From the NCBI RefSeq assembly GCF_014164775.1, contig NZ_JACJGB010000001.1:558001-622000 (forward strand): 64,000 nt of DNA, written 5' to 3'. Origin of the DNA: Tessaracoccus sp. MC1679 (GTDB taxonomy: Bacteria; Actinomycetota; Actinomycetes; Propionibacteriales; Propionibacteriaceae). The notes beneath the pieces were generated by a model that searched no databases, was not told the DNA's origin, and saw nothing but the letters and a program-made list of their open reading frames with translations. Positions 17,782-26,948 of this stretch are shown here, in pieces (positions within the stretch are counted from its first letter, which is position 1; each line of letters opens with the position of its first letter). The position numbers were made by a program, and so were the translations under genes.

Positions 17782-18102
17782 ATGGTTCAAGTGCTCACCG
17801 ACGTGATCCTGAGTGTCGCGGCCGTGGTGCTCACGGTGTCCGCGATCATCGGGGCAAACCGGATCGCGGAGGGCCCCACCCAGCTGGACCGCTCCGTGGC
17901 CGCGGACCTGATCGTGGCCGTCGTCGTGGCATCGCTGGGGTTGTGGACGGTGTGGTCCGACAGCTCCACGGAGGTGCTCATCCTGGTGTTGCTGTCCATG
18001 CTGGGCTTCACCAGCGCCGTGTCGGTGGCGCGGATGGTGGCCGACCGGATGGCCACCCGGCGCCACTACAGCGCCAACCGAGACCGGAAGGGGGCCCAAT
18101 GA
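17782..18102 (+). CDS. mrpF: Mrp antiporter subunit F
   Basis: 106 residues with three TM segments (about 5-25, 38-58 and 62-80) and the family features ANRIAEGPTQLDRSVAADLI and LLSMLGFTSAVSVAR. The start lies one base after the mrpE stop. The stop overlaps mrpG by four bases. Confidence 0.93.
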   Translation: MVQVLTDVILSVAAVVLTVSAIIGANRIAEGPTQLDRSVAADLIVAVVVASLGLWTVWSDSSTEVLILVLLSMLGFTSAVSVARMVADRMATRRHYSANRDRKGAQ

Positions 18103-18473
18103 CAGACGAGATCTTCGACCTCATCGCGTCGCTGTTCGTGCTGGCGGGCGCGCTGCTGTGCTTCGGCGCCGCCGTCTCGCTGGTGCGCTTCCCCGACGTG
18201 CTGGGAAAGATGCACGCCATCACCAAACCCCAGGTGCTGGGGTTGATCTCGGTCACGGTGGGTATCACGCTCAGCCTGCGCACCTGGTGGGCAGTGGGTC
18301 TGTGCCTGCTCGTCATCGTGCTGCAGCTGCTGACCGCGCCTGTGTCCGCGAGCCTGGTGGCGCGCGGCGCCTACCGCGCCGGGCTGATCAAGGACGAACT
18401 GCTACTGGTGGACCATCTCACGGAGGACCTCGAGCAGGCGGGATATACCCGCCCCCCGGAGAGCAGCCGCTGA
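18099..18473 (+). CDS. mrpG: Mrp antiporter subunit G
   Basis: 124 residues starting at ATG 18099 in an ATGA overlap with mrpF. Three TM segments carry the MrpG signature VRFPDVLGKMHAITKPQVLG (about 27-46). The C-terminal tail is longer than in minimal MrpG proteins. It is the last gene of the operon, and only 10 bases separate it from the convergent LLM oxidoreductase, with no clear terminator. Confidence 0.93.
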   Translation: MTDEIFDLIASLFVLAGALLCFGAAVSLVRFPDVLGKMHAITKPQVLGLISVTVGITLSLRTWWAVGLCLLVIVLQLLTAPVSASLVARGAYRAGLIKDELLLVDHLTEDLEQAGYTRPPESSR

Positions 18474-18483
18474 GCGGGTCAGC

Positions 18484-19551
18484 TCACAGCAGCGCCTCGG
18501 CCAGGAGCTCCAGGCCGCGGAGCTTGGCCGGCCAGGCGTCGGCCGGGTCGCCGTCGCGGGCGCCCGCCACTGGATGGACCATGATCTCGTCCACCCCGAA
18601 CTCGTCGGCGGTGGCAAGCAGCTGGTCGCGGACCTGCGCCACGTCGCCCACCGCCCAGCTGGCGACGGCGGGCGTGACGGCGGCGCGGAGGTCGTCGGTG
18701 AACAACGCTCGCACCTCGTCGCCGACGTGCGGCTGCGGGTCCATGCCTCCGCGGGTGGTCAGTGAGGCCATGAGGTACTGATGGGGCTCGGAGAGGTCCC
18801 ATGCCTCGTCGGCGGTTTCGGCCACGCACACGTTGACGCTGACGAAGGTGCGCGGGCGGGGCTCTTGCCCGCCGGGCTGGAAGCCGCCGCGGTAGAGGTC
18901 GAGGGCGCGTTGGGTGCCGCGGCCGGAGAAATGGTGCGCGAACACGTAGGGAAGCCCGAGGGAGGCCGCGAGCTCAGCGGAGTAGTCGCTGGAACCGAGC
19001 AGCCACACCTGAGGTGCCGCCTCCAAGGTGGGCGCGGCACGCAGCGTGTAGGTCTGACCGTGGCGGAGGCGGATCTCGGCGCCCTGGGGGCTGAGCAGGG
19101 CGAGGATGTCGGTGACGTTGCGTGGGAACTCCAGCACAGGATCCATCGGCCGGCCCGCCGCGTCGACGAACTGCCCGCCGCCGAGGCGGCCGCGGATCGC
19201 GGCTGAGGTGACGGGGTCCGTGCCGGGCGCGCGCCCGATGCCGAGATCGATCCTGTCGCCGTAGACGGCAGCCAGCAGCGCGAACTGCTCGGCGATCGCG
19301 AGCGGGGCGTGGTTGGGCAGCATCACGCCGCCAGAGCCGAGCCGGATCCGGGAGGTGTCCTGCCCGAGGTACATGAGCTCGACGGCGGGGGACGTGGACG
19401 CCACAGAGGTCGCGTTGTGGTGCTCCGCCACCCAGTAGCGGGTGTAGCCGAGGCGGTCCGCCGCGTCGACCAGGGCCTTGCCCGCGCGGAGCGCCTGGCC
19501 GGTGCTCTGGCCGCGGCGGACGGGGAGAAGATCGAGGACGGAGAGGCGCAT
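18484..19551 (-). CDS. LLM-class flavin-dependent oxidoreductase
   Basis: 355 residues starting at ATG 19551 (MRLSVLDLLPV); 26 upstream in-frame residues lack homology and are left out. The pattern is the luciferase-like 'MsnO8' group: RYWVAEHHNATSVASTSPAV (about 43-62), IRLGSGGVMLPNHAPL, DLGIGRAPGTDP (about 111-122), and VWLLGSSDYSA for flavin binding. Such enzymes use FMN or F420, and the substrate is not predictable. It is convergent with the Mrp operon and divergent from the subtilase gene, with a 168-base shared promoter region. Confidence 0.88.
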   Translation of the reverse strand: MRLSVLDLLPVRRGQSTGQALRAGKALVDAADRLGYTRYWVAEHHNATSVASTSPAVELMYLGQDTSRIRLGSGGVMLPNHAPLAIAEQFALLAAVYGDRIDLGIGRAPGTDPVTSAAIRGRLGGGQFVDAAGRPMDPVLEFPRNVTDILALLSPQGAEIRLRHGQTYTLRAAPTLEAAPQVWLLGSSDYSAELAASLGLPYVFAHHFSGRGTQRALDLYRGGFQPGGQEPRPRTFVSVNVCVAETADEAWDLSEPHQYLMASLTTRGGMDPQPHVGDEVRALFTDDLRAAVTPAVASWAVGDVAQVRDQLLATADEFGVDEIMVHPVAGARDGDPADAWPAKLRGLELLAEALL

Positions 19552-19719
19552 GAGTCCCGAGCCTATGCGCCCCCCCCCGAGTCCGCGCCCGTCCTGGACT
19601 GTCCCGCCCGGGATGCTCCTCCGCTTCACCCACCGCGCGACTTTCGTTCATTGACTCGCTCAGACAGCACTCATAGTGTGACGGCCAGCACTATCTCCCC
19701 TAGTGATTTGGCGGAACGC

Positions 19720-22700
19720 ATGAAGAAGGTCGGCGCCGTAGCCCTCACCGCACTGCTCGCCCTGGCAGTCCCCGCGACAGCGCAGGCGGCCCCGGAAGAC
19801 CCACTGGACCGGTTCGAGCGCGTGGACGGCGGCCAGATCTCCTCAGACTTCGTGCCCGTCTCCGCCGACGGCGAGGCCAAGGTGACCGTCATGGTCGAAC
19901 TGGCGTCGGACCCCGTCGCCGTCGTGGACGCCGCCTCCACCCGGCCCCTCACCAAGGCGGAGCGCGACTCACTCAAGGCCCAACGCAAGGCTGAGCAGGA
20001 CCAGCTGAAGCCCGCCCTCAGCAAGCTTGGGGCCCAGGTCCGCTCCCAGGTGCAGTCCGCCTACAACGGCATCAAGGTGTCGGTGGCGCGCAAGGACCTC
20101 CCTGCATTGGAGGCGCTGCCCGGGGTCAAGGCGGTGCAGCGGGTGCAGACGCACGAGCCCACCACCCTCACCTCCGTCCCCTACCTGGGCGTCGATCAGG
20201 TGTGGCAGGACAACGGGTACACCGGCGCGGGCGTCAAGGTGGCGATCATCGACACCGGGATCGACTACACCCACGCCACCTTCGGCGGCCCGGGGACCCC
20301 GGAGGCCTTTGCGGCCGCGTCCGCCACCAACACGACGAACCGAGCCTGGATCGGCGACGCCGCTCCGCGGGTCAAGGGCGGCTGGGACTTCGTCGGCGAC
20401 TCCTACAACGCCAGCGACCCAGCCAACTCGACACCGAAGCCCGACGCCAACCCCATCGACTGCAGCGGCCACGGCACCCACGTGGCCGGTACCACCGGTG
20501 GCGGCGGCGTGACCGACGACGGCATGCCCTACACCGGGCCCTATGACGCCACAACGTTCGGGAACACCTTCCGGGTCGGGCCGGGCGTGGCGCCAGAGGT
20601 GGACCTCTACGCGCTGAAAGTGTTCGGCTGCCAGGGCTCAACGGACCTCACGGTCGAGGCCATCGACTGGGCGGTCGAGGCGGGTATGGACGTCATCAAC
20701 ATGTCGCTCGGATCCGATTACGGCAACGCCGACGACCCGGCCTCGGTCGCGGCCAGCAACGCTGCCGCCAAGGGAATCGTCGTGGTGGCCTCCGCGGGCA
20801 ACGCCGGCCCCAACCCGTATCTGGCCGGTTCCCCGGGCGCAGGCAACGGGGTGATCAGTGTCGCGGCCAACGACTCGACGGCGACGTTCCCTGGGGCGAA
20901 CCTCACGCTGGGCGGCGAAACCATCAATGCGATCAACGCCAACGACGCCGACCTCGCGGTGGGTCCCTATGACGTGGTGGTCCTGACGGACGATCCAGAC
21001 ACTGAGGCGGCGAACGAGGCCCTCGGCTGCGCAGTGAGCGACTACACGGACGCAGGCATCAGCGCGGCGGCGTCCACGCCCCAGATCGCGGTGACCACCC
21101 GCGGAGACTGCGCCCGCGTGGCGCGCGCCGCGTACGGCCAACAGGCAGGCGCCGACGCCGTCGTCATGATCAACGACAGCGACACCCTTCCCCCGTTCGA
21201 GGGGACGATCACCGAGGTCCCCGACGTCAACGGTGGCCCCTCGGAGGAGTTCCTCGTCACCATCCCGTTCCTCGGCGTGACGAGCAGCGACGGCCCTCTG
21301 CTGGTTGGAGCCGACGGCCAGTCCCTGTCCATGACCGCGAAGGACCTCGCCAATCCGGGATTCGAGCGCTACGCCTCATTCAGCTCAGGTGGGCCGCGGA
21401 TGGGCGACTCAGCGCTCAGGCCGAGCGTCACCGCCCCTGGCGTGTCCATCTCCTCGGCCGCCGTAGGCACCGGGTCCGGCGCGCTCATCCTCTCGGGGAC
21501 CTCGATGGCGGCCCCGCACGTCGCGGGGGTCGCGGCGCTGGGTGTGCAGGCCCACCCGGACTGGTCCGGTCAGGATGTCTCGGCCGCACTCGTCTCGACG
21601 GCGGATCCCGCCGAGGTGGCGGGCTACCGCCTGACCCTCGGCGGAGGCCTCGTCGACCCGGCCGGCCTGGTGAACGCCGAGATCTTCGCCTACGGTGACT
21701 CGGCGAAGGGCAGGGGCGCCTTCCGGGAGTCCACGCTCAGCTTCGGCTTCGCCGAGGTGGCGTGGGACTTCACCGCGACCAGGACGGTCACGCTCGTCAA
21801 CCGGAGTGCCTCCGCCCGCACGTACACCGTCGGCTACGAGAAGACGGCCGAGTCGTTGCCCGCCAAGGTCACGTTCAACCGGAAGAGTGTCGCGGTGCCG
21901 GCAGGCGGCACCGCAACGGTGAGGGTGACCCTCGCGGTGAAGGCCACAGATGTACCCGGCTCAGTCGGCGCCACCCAGGCCAACCTCGCCGAGGTCTCCG
22001 GCACCGTGGTGCTCACCAGCAGCGCCGACACCCTGCGGGTGGGCGCCCTCCTGGTGCCGCGGCCCTCGACCAAGGTTTCGGCGACTGTGAGCGGCTCGCT
22101 CAACGGCCCCCAGACGCAGGCCACCTTGGCGGTGTCCAACATGGGTGCCGTCACCGCCGGTGTCGCTGACGTGTACACGTGGGGGCTCGAGGACCGCAAG
22201 GACCAGCGTCTCGGCGGCGGTTTCGACCTCCAGGCGGCAGGAGTCCAGTCGTTCCGGGTCCCACGGGTCGACCTGGATGGTGCCCCTGAGGACGACCTCC
22301 TGGTGTTCGCCGTCTCGACGCACGACCGCTACAGCAACGCCGCCAGCATCGAGTTCGACATCCCGATCGACACCGACGGGGACGGCGCCGACGACGTGGT
22401 GCTGTTCAGCTACGACGCCGGGGCGATTCTCACCGGCGACCACAACGGGGACAACTGGGTGTTCATCTACAACCTCGAAACTGAGGCGATCTCCTTTTCG
22501 GGCTTCGCTGCGGGATCGCCCACCAACTCCAGCACGGTGCTCCTGCCAGTTTTCGCCGGCGACCTGGGGATCGAGGGCGCCTTCAGCTACACCGTCGTGT
22601 CCTTCAACGGCGACGCGTTCGACCAGTTTCCGGGCAGGGCGACGTACAACGCGACCGCGAAACCCTTCAACGACGGCGGATACGTCGAGGTCGCGGCGGG

Positions 22701-22827
22701 GGGCAAGGCGAGCGTCCCTGTGACGAAGGATCCGGCGGCATTCTCGGCACTCAAGCCGTTGGGCCTGATGGCGGTGTCGTACGACAACCCGGCCGGCAAG
22801 GAGGCCTCGCTTATCCGGGTCAAGTAG
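19720..22827 (+). CDS. Secreted subtilisin-family (S8) protease with PA and C-terminal beta domains
   Basis: 1035 residues starting at ATG 19720, chosen because it begins a clean signal peptide (MKKVGAVALTALLALAVPA, cleavage after AQA at about 23). An inhibitor-like I9 prodomain covers about 50-145. The catalytic triad is complete: Asp178 (IIDTGID), His251 (SGHGTHVAG) and Ser595 (SGTSMAAPHVAG). A protease-associated insert lies at about 410-540. Fn3-like/C5a-type domains follow from about 680. No sortase motif or C-terminal TM is seen, so the enzyme is probably released. Repeats fill the 705-base gap downstream. Confidence 0.92.
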   Translation: MKKVGAVALTALLALAVPATAQAAPEDPLDRFERVDGGQISSDFVPVSADGEAKVTVMVELASDPVAVVDAASTRPLTKAERDSLKAQRKAEQDQLKPALSKLGAQVRSQVQSAYNGIKVSVARKDLPALEALPGVKAVQRVQTHEPTTLTSVPYLGVDQVWQDNGYTGAGVKVAIIDTGIDYTHATFGGPGTPEAFAAASATNTTNRAWIGDAAPRVKGGWDFVGDSYNASDPANSTPKPDANPIDCSGHGTHVAGTTGGGGVTDDGMPYTGPYDATTFGNTFRVGPGVAPEVDLYALKVFGCQGSTDLTVEAIDWAVEAGMDVINMSLGSDYGNADDPASVAASNAAAKGIVVVASAGNAGPNPYLAGSPGAGNGVISVAANDSTATFPGANLTLGGETINAINANDADLAVGPYDVVVLTDDPDTEAANEALGCAVSDYTDAGISAAASTPQIAVTTRGDCARVARAAYGQQAGADAVVMINDSDTLPPFEGTITEVPDVNGGPSEEFLVTIPFLGVTSSDGPLLVGADGQSLSMTAKDLANPGFERYASFSSGGPRMGDSALRPSVTAPGVSISSAAVGTGSGALILSGTSMAAPHVAGVAALGVQAHPDWSGQDVSAALVSTADPAEVAGYRLTLGGGLVDPAGLVNAEIFAYGDSAKGRGAFRESTLSFGFAEVAWDFTATRTVTLVNRSASARTYTVGYEKTAESLPAKVTFNRKSVAVPAGGTATVRVTLAVKATDVPGSVGATQANLAEVSGTVVLTSSADTLRVGALLVPRPSTKVSATVSGSLNGPQTQATLAVSNMGAVTAGVADVYTWGLEDRKDQRLGGGFDLQAAGVQSFRVPRVDLDGAPEDDLLVFAVSTHDRYSNAASIEFDIPIDTDGDGADDVVLFSYDAGAILTGDHNGDNWVFIYNLETEAISFSGFAAGSPTNSSTVLLPVFAGDLGIEGAFSYTVVSFNGDAFDQFPGRATYNATAKPFNDGGYVEVAAGGKASVPVTKDPAAFSALKPLGLMAVSYDNPAGKEASLIRVK

Positions 22828-22930
22828 GTCCTTCGCCCAGGGCATCGCTGGTCGAGCGGGCCTCGCGCGGGTCCTCGAACCGGGTGCGGGGGGCTTCGAC
22901 GCGGGAGCGGCGCCCCCCACCACCACCGTT

Positions 22931-23037
22931 GGCTGAGGTGCCGCGCAGCGGCCTCGAAGCCTCACAAAGGGGAGCTGACAAGGAACGTTGCACAGGCTTC
23001 GAGGCTCGTCGCTGCGCTCCTCACTCCTCAGCCAGCG
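22931..23037. repeat. REP-like inverted pair, CTTCGAGGC...CTCAGCC family
   Basis: Positions 22931-22962 are an exact 32-base reverse complement of 50097-50128. A diverged partner in the opposite orientation lies at 22994-23037 (AGGCTTCGAGG, then CCTCAGCC), so the pair can fold into a long imperfect hairpin. This arrangement resembles REP/BIME-type intergenic elements. Confidence 0.75.
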
Positions 23038-23111
23038 GATGAGTTGACCCTCAGAGGATCGTGCCGTTCGACGCGCGGCGCTCACTCAAGACCTTCTCGC
23101 AAGGGTGGGGA

Positions 23112-23412
23112 ACGGCAGGGCGGCACTGCGCACGGCAGGGCGGCACCGCGCACAAGGGTGGGGAACGGCAGGGCGGCACTGCGCAGCGGTGCCCAACGCT
23201 AGGCTCGCTCGGCTGGCATGCCGCCAAGGACCAACCCAAGCCAATGCCGCCCTGCCGGTCGGCACCCGGGTGCGGAAGGGCAACAGCGGGACGACTGCGG
23301 TGAGCCGGAAGACGAGGCACGGGCGGCCTCACTCCCCGGCCACAGCCCAACCGTCACGCACACCCATTCTGTGGACAGCGGCCGCCCGTGACTCGGGTCC
23401 CGGCTCACCGCA
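23112..23412 (+). repeat. Composite two-hairpin element (copy 1) with triplicated left arm
   Basis: Module A has exact 12-bp arms CGGCAGGGCGGC (23166-23177) and its complement (23246-23257) around 68 bases. After 38 bases, module B has 33-base arms (23296-23328 and 23380-23412, about 28 of 33 paired) around 51 bases. Two additional left-arm copies precede it, starting at 23112 and 23132, and the word AAGGGTGGGGAACGGCAGGG repeats. The same layout occurs at 37886-38135 and 59209-59456. Confidence 0.85.
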
Positions 23413-23532
23413 CCAGGGGCCTGCCCGAGCCAGCGACGTCGCCCTCCCGAACGAACTACGGGCGGATGCTCAACTCCTTCCCCGATGGAATCACGGGCCG
23501 GGGTGTCCCGGAAAGGGCGATAAGGTGTCCCC

Positions 23533-25590
23533 GTGACGAAAAGCGTTTACATTGCCTCATCGGAGCGGCAGGTCAGCAAGTCGTCGATCGCCCTCGGCCT
23601 CATCGACCTGTTCGCCCGCCAAGTGCGTTCCATCGGCGTCTTCCGCCCGCTCGTGCACTCCACCGAGTCGGACCCGGTCACCGAAGCGCTCCTCTCACAG
23701 AAGGGCGTCAAGGAGAAATTCGACGACGCCGTCGGCGTCACCTACGAGGACTACGCGGCCAACACCGGCGACGCAATCGACACCATCGTCGCCAAGTACA
23801 GCACCCTCGCCGCGGCGCACGACGCGGTGGTGGTGCTCGGCTCCGACTACGAGGACATCGAGACCCCGTCCGAGTTGGGGCACAACGCCGTGATCGCCGC
23901 CAACCTCAACGCCCCGGTGCTGTACGTGTGCAAGGCCCTGGGCCGCACCGTCGAGCAGGTGGCGCGCCTGGCCGAGTCGGCCATCGAGGCGTACGAGGCC
24001 AAGCACAACACCGTGATCGGCATCATCGTCACCCACGTCGACGAGGCGGACGGAGAGTCGCTGCGGGCGGCCCTCCGCGCGGTGCGGGACGTGGCGATCT
24101 CCGTGCTTCCCGAGGATCCGGTCCTCACCGCGCCACTGGTGGGCGCCCAGTTCGACGCCGTGGACGCCGTCCAATGGTTGGGCAAGCCGGAGTTCCGCTC
24201 CCACGAGTCGCTGCACAACATCGTGGCCGGCATGACGCTGCCCAACCTGCTCCCCCGCCTCAAGCGCGAGGCCACCGTCATCATGCCCGCGGACCGCCTG
24301 GATCTGCTTCCTGGGCTGGTGATGGCGCACCGCTCCCCGGACTACGGTCCGCTGGCGGCGCTGATCCTGACCGGCGGCTTCGAGGTGCCGGAGTCGGTCT
24401 CCAAGCTCTTCGCAGACTCTGAGATCGATCTGCCCATCGCGGTGACCCAGCGCGACACGTTCTCCACCGCCGTGCGGCTGCAGAGCGTCCAGGGCACCTC
24501 GACGAGTTCCCCGCGCAAGATCGAGGTGTCGCGCGCGCTGTTCTCCCAGCATGTCGACGAGGCCGCGCTCCTGGCTGCCATCGACCTGCCGCGAACCGAG
24601 ATCCGCACGCCCACCATGTTCGAGCACCAGATCATGCAGATGGCGCGCACCCGCAAGCAGCGCATCGTGCTGCCCGAGTCCGCCGACGACCGGGTGCTGA
24701 CGGCCGCGGCCGTCGTGCTGCAGCGGGCTGTGGCGGACATCATCCTGCTGGGGGATTCGGCGAAGATCAGCCGTCGCGCCTCCGAGCTGGGCCTGAACCT
24801 CGCCGACGCCACCGTGGTCAACCCCGAGGATCCCGAGCTGGCGGAGAAGTTCTCCGGCGAGTACGCCAGACTTCGCTCCCACAAGGGCGTGAGCATCGAG
24901 AAGGCCCGTCTGACGTTGAAGGATCTGTCCTACTTCGCCACCATGATGGTGCACTTCGGCATGGCCGACGGCATGGTCTCGGGGGCCATCAACACCACGG
25001 CCAACACGATCCGCCCATCGCTGGAGTTCATCAAGACCACCCCTGGGGTCTCGGTGGTCTCCGGGTCGTTCCTCATGTGCATGAGTGATCGCGTCCTGGT
25101 CTACGCGGACTGCGCCGTCAACCCGGATCCCACCGCTGAGCAGCTGGCGGACATCGCCATCTCGTCGGCCAAGACGGCGGAGAGCTTCGGCATCGAGCCC
25201 CGGGTGGCCATGCTGTCGTACTCGACGGGCGACTCGGGCTCCGGCGCGGAGGTCGACAAGGTCCGCGAGGCCACCCGCCTGGTGCGGGAGCGGGCACCCG
25301 AGCTGAAGGTGGAGGGCCCCATCCAGTTCGACGCCGCCGTCGACGAGGTGGTGGCGAAGAAGAAGATGCCCGGCTCCGAGGTCGCGGGCCGCGCCACCGT
25401 GTTCATCTTCCCGGACCTCAACACCGGCAACAACACCTACAAGGCCGTCCAGCGCACCTCCGGTGCCGTGGCCATCGGCCCGATGCTCCAGGGTCTACGC
25501 AAGCCCGTCAACGACCTGTCGCGCGGCGCCCTCGTCGACGACATCGTGTCCACCATCACCATCACAGCCATCCAGGCCCAGGCGGTCTGA
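23533..25590 (+). CDS. pta: Phosphate acetyltransferase, long form
   Basis: 685 residues. It starts at GTG 23533 (MTKSVYIASSERQVSKSSIALG), with AAGGTG at 23522-23527 as ribosome-binding site. Residues 1-210 form a P-loop-like dethiobiotin-synthetase-fold domain, followed by the DRTGG domain to about 350. The catalytic PTA domain covers about 365-685 (RIVLPESADDRVLTAA, SYSTGDSGSGAEVDKVREAT, FPDLNTGNNTYKAVQR). It interconverts acetyl-CoA and acetyl phosphate. ackA follows 18 bases downstream, giving the standard acetate-forming, ATP-yielding pair. Confidence 0.96.
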   Translation: MTKSVYIASSERQVSKSSIALGLIDLFARQVRSIGVFRPLVHSTESDPVTEALLSQKGVKEKFDDAVGVTYEDYAANTGDAIDTIVAKYSTLAAAHDAVVVLGSDYEDIETPSELGHNAVIAANLNAPVLYVCKALGRTVEQVARLAESAIEAYEAKHNTVIGIIVTHVDEADGESLRAALRAVRDVAISVLPEDPVLTAPLVGAQFDAVDAVQWLGKPEFRSHESLHNIVAGMTLPNLLPRLKREATVIMPADRLDLLPGLVMAHRSPDYGPLAALILTGGFEVPESVSKLFADSEIDLPIAVTQRDTFSTAVRLQSVQGTSTSSPRKIEVSRALFSQHVDEAALLAAIDLPRTEIRTPTMFEHQIMQMARTRKQRIVLPESADDRVLTAAAVVLQRAVADIILLGDSAKISRRASELGLNLADATVVNPEDPELAEKFSGEYARLRSHKGVSIEKARLTLKDLSYFATMMVHFGMADGMVSGAINTTANTIRPSLEFIKTTPGVSVVSGSFLMCMSDRVLVYADCAVNPDPTAEQLADIAISSAKTAESFGIEPRVAMLSYSTGDSGSGAEVDKVREATRLVRERAPELKVEGPIQFDAAVDEVVAKKKMPGSEVAGRATVFIFPDLNTGNNTYKAVQRTSGAVAIGPMLQGLRKPVNDLSRGALVDDIVSTITITAIQAQAV

Positions 25591-25608
25591 ACCCGAAGAA
25601 AGGGCGTC

Positions 25609-26799
25609 ATGTCCCAGCCGATCCTCCTGCTCAACTGCGGGTCGTCGTCGATCAAGTACCAGTACCTCGACCCCGCGATCGGTGTGCCTCAGGCCGTCGG
25701 CATCGTGCAGCGGATCGGGCAGGACGTCTCCACCATCACCCACGAGGTGGGTGAGGCGGAATATCACGACGAGCGCCCGTTCGCGAACCACACGGAGGCA
25801 GTGGCAGCCGTGGTGGCGATGTTCCGGGACCACGGACCCAGCCTCGACCACGTGACGGCCGTCGGTCATCGCGTGGTGCACGGCGGGGCGAAGCTGGTGC
25901 ACTCCACCCTCATCGACGACGACGTGGTGGCCCAGCTGGAGGAGCTCTCCGGCCTCGCTCCCCTGCACAACCCGCCTGCTGTGGCCGGCATCCGCGGCGC
26001 GCAGGAGGTCCTGCCTGGTGTGCCGCACGTGGCGATCTTTGACACCGCGTTCTTCTCCACCATCCCGCCGGCGGCCTACACCTACGCCGTCGACTACGAC
26101 ACCGCCCAGCGCCTGGGGGTGCGGAAGTACGGCTTCCACGGCACCTCGCACAGCTTCGTGTCCAAGGAGGCGGCGAAGTTCCTCGGACGCCCGCTGGAGG
26201 AGACGAAGATCATCGTGTGCCATCTCGGCAACGGGGCGTCGATCTCGGCGGTCGACGGCGGTGTCGCGGTGGACACGTCCATGGGTCTCACCCCTCTGCA
26301 AGGCCTGGTGATGGGCACCCGCTCCGGAGATGTTGATCCTGGCCTCCACGCCTACCTCGTGCGCAACGGGATGACCATCGACGAGGTCGACGACCTGCTC
26401 AACAAGCAGTCCGGCATGGGCGGCATGTGCGGCTACACCGACATGCGCGATGTCGCGGCCCAGATCGAGGCCGGCGACGAGCGCGCCAGGCTCGCTCTGG
26501 ACGTCTACGTGCACCGGCTGGTCAGCTACATCGGCTCCTACATCGCCATCCTCGGCGGATGTGACGCGCTGGTGTTCACCGCCGGCGTGGGCGAGAACGC
26601 CGCGCACGTGCGGCGGCCCGTCATCGACCGGCTGAAGGGTCTGGGCTTCGAGTTGGACGTGCACGCCAACCTGGTGCGCTCCAGGGAGCCCCGCGAGATC
26701 TCCACCCCGGCGTCCAAGGTGCGCGTCCTCGTGGTACCCACCAATGAGGAGCTGGCCATGGCCCGCGAGACGGTCGCGGTCACCGCGGCCGCCGAGTAG
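25609..26799 (+). CDS. ackA: Acetate kinase
   Basis: 396 residues, normal length. It has the N-terminal NCGSSSIKYQ (about 7-16), VGHRVVHGG (about 85-93), the FDTAFFSTIPPAAYTYAV segment (about 144-161), HLGNGASISAVDGG (about 205-218), DTSMGLTPLQG and GVGENAAHVR near the C-terminus, all consistent with an active acetokinase. It makes ATP and acetate from acetyl phosphate. A GAAAGGG ribosome-binding site precedes the start, and a strong terminator follows. Confidence 0.97.
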   Translation: MSQPILLLNCGSSSIKYQYLDPAIGVPQAVGIVQRIGQDVSTITHEVGEAEYHDERPFANHTEAVAAVVAMFRDHGPSLDHVTAVGHRVVHGGAKLVHSTLIDDDVVAQLEELSGLAPLHNPPAVAGIRGAQEVLPGVPHVAIFDTAFFSTIPPAAYTYAVDYDTAQRLGVRKYGFHGTSHSFVSKEAAKFLGRPLEETKIIVCHLGNGASISAVDGGVAVDTSMGLTPLQGLVMGTRSGDVDPGLHAYLVRNGMTIDEVDDLLNKQSGMGGMCGYTDMRDVAAQIEAGDERARLALDVYVHRLVSYIGSYIAILGGCDALVFTAGVGENAAHVRRPVIDRLKGLGFELDVHANLVRSREPREISTPASKVRVLVVPTNEELAMARETVAVTAAAE

Positions 26800-26827
26800 T
26801 CAGGGACGCCGTCGACAGACTGCGCGG

Positions 26828-26870
26828 GCCGGCTGGTTGTGGCACCCCCACAACCAGCCGGCTCTTTGAT
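26828..26870 (+). terminator. Rho-independent terminator after ackA
   Basis: A perfect 15-bp stem (26828-26842 with 26848-26862) around a 5-base loop is followed by TCTTTGATT. It starts 29 bases after the ackA stop and separates pta-ackA from the lipid operon. Confidence 0.88.
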
Positions 26871-26948
26871 TGTCGGACTACAACGAACGGGCGCGTCAGG
26901 GCGCCGTACGCATCGCGGCGACCCTCCCGGGTGGCGTACCTTAATCCC

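Larger units (their letters stand above)
22828..23532. other. 705-base gene-free gap filled with dispersed repeats
   Basis: No supportable gene. The stretch holds an imperfect inverted pair of the GGCTTCGAGG...CTCAGCC family (22931-22962 and 22994-23037), then three left-arm copies and one full copy of the composite two-hairpin element (23112-23412). The promoter and start region of pta lies at the right end. Confidence 0.7.

Noticed and set aside
22145-22723. Overlapping frame inside the subtilase gene
   Set aside because: Arg/Ser/Thr-rich shadow in another phase with no motif.
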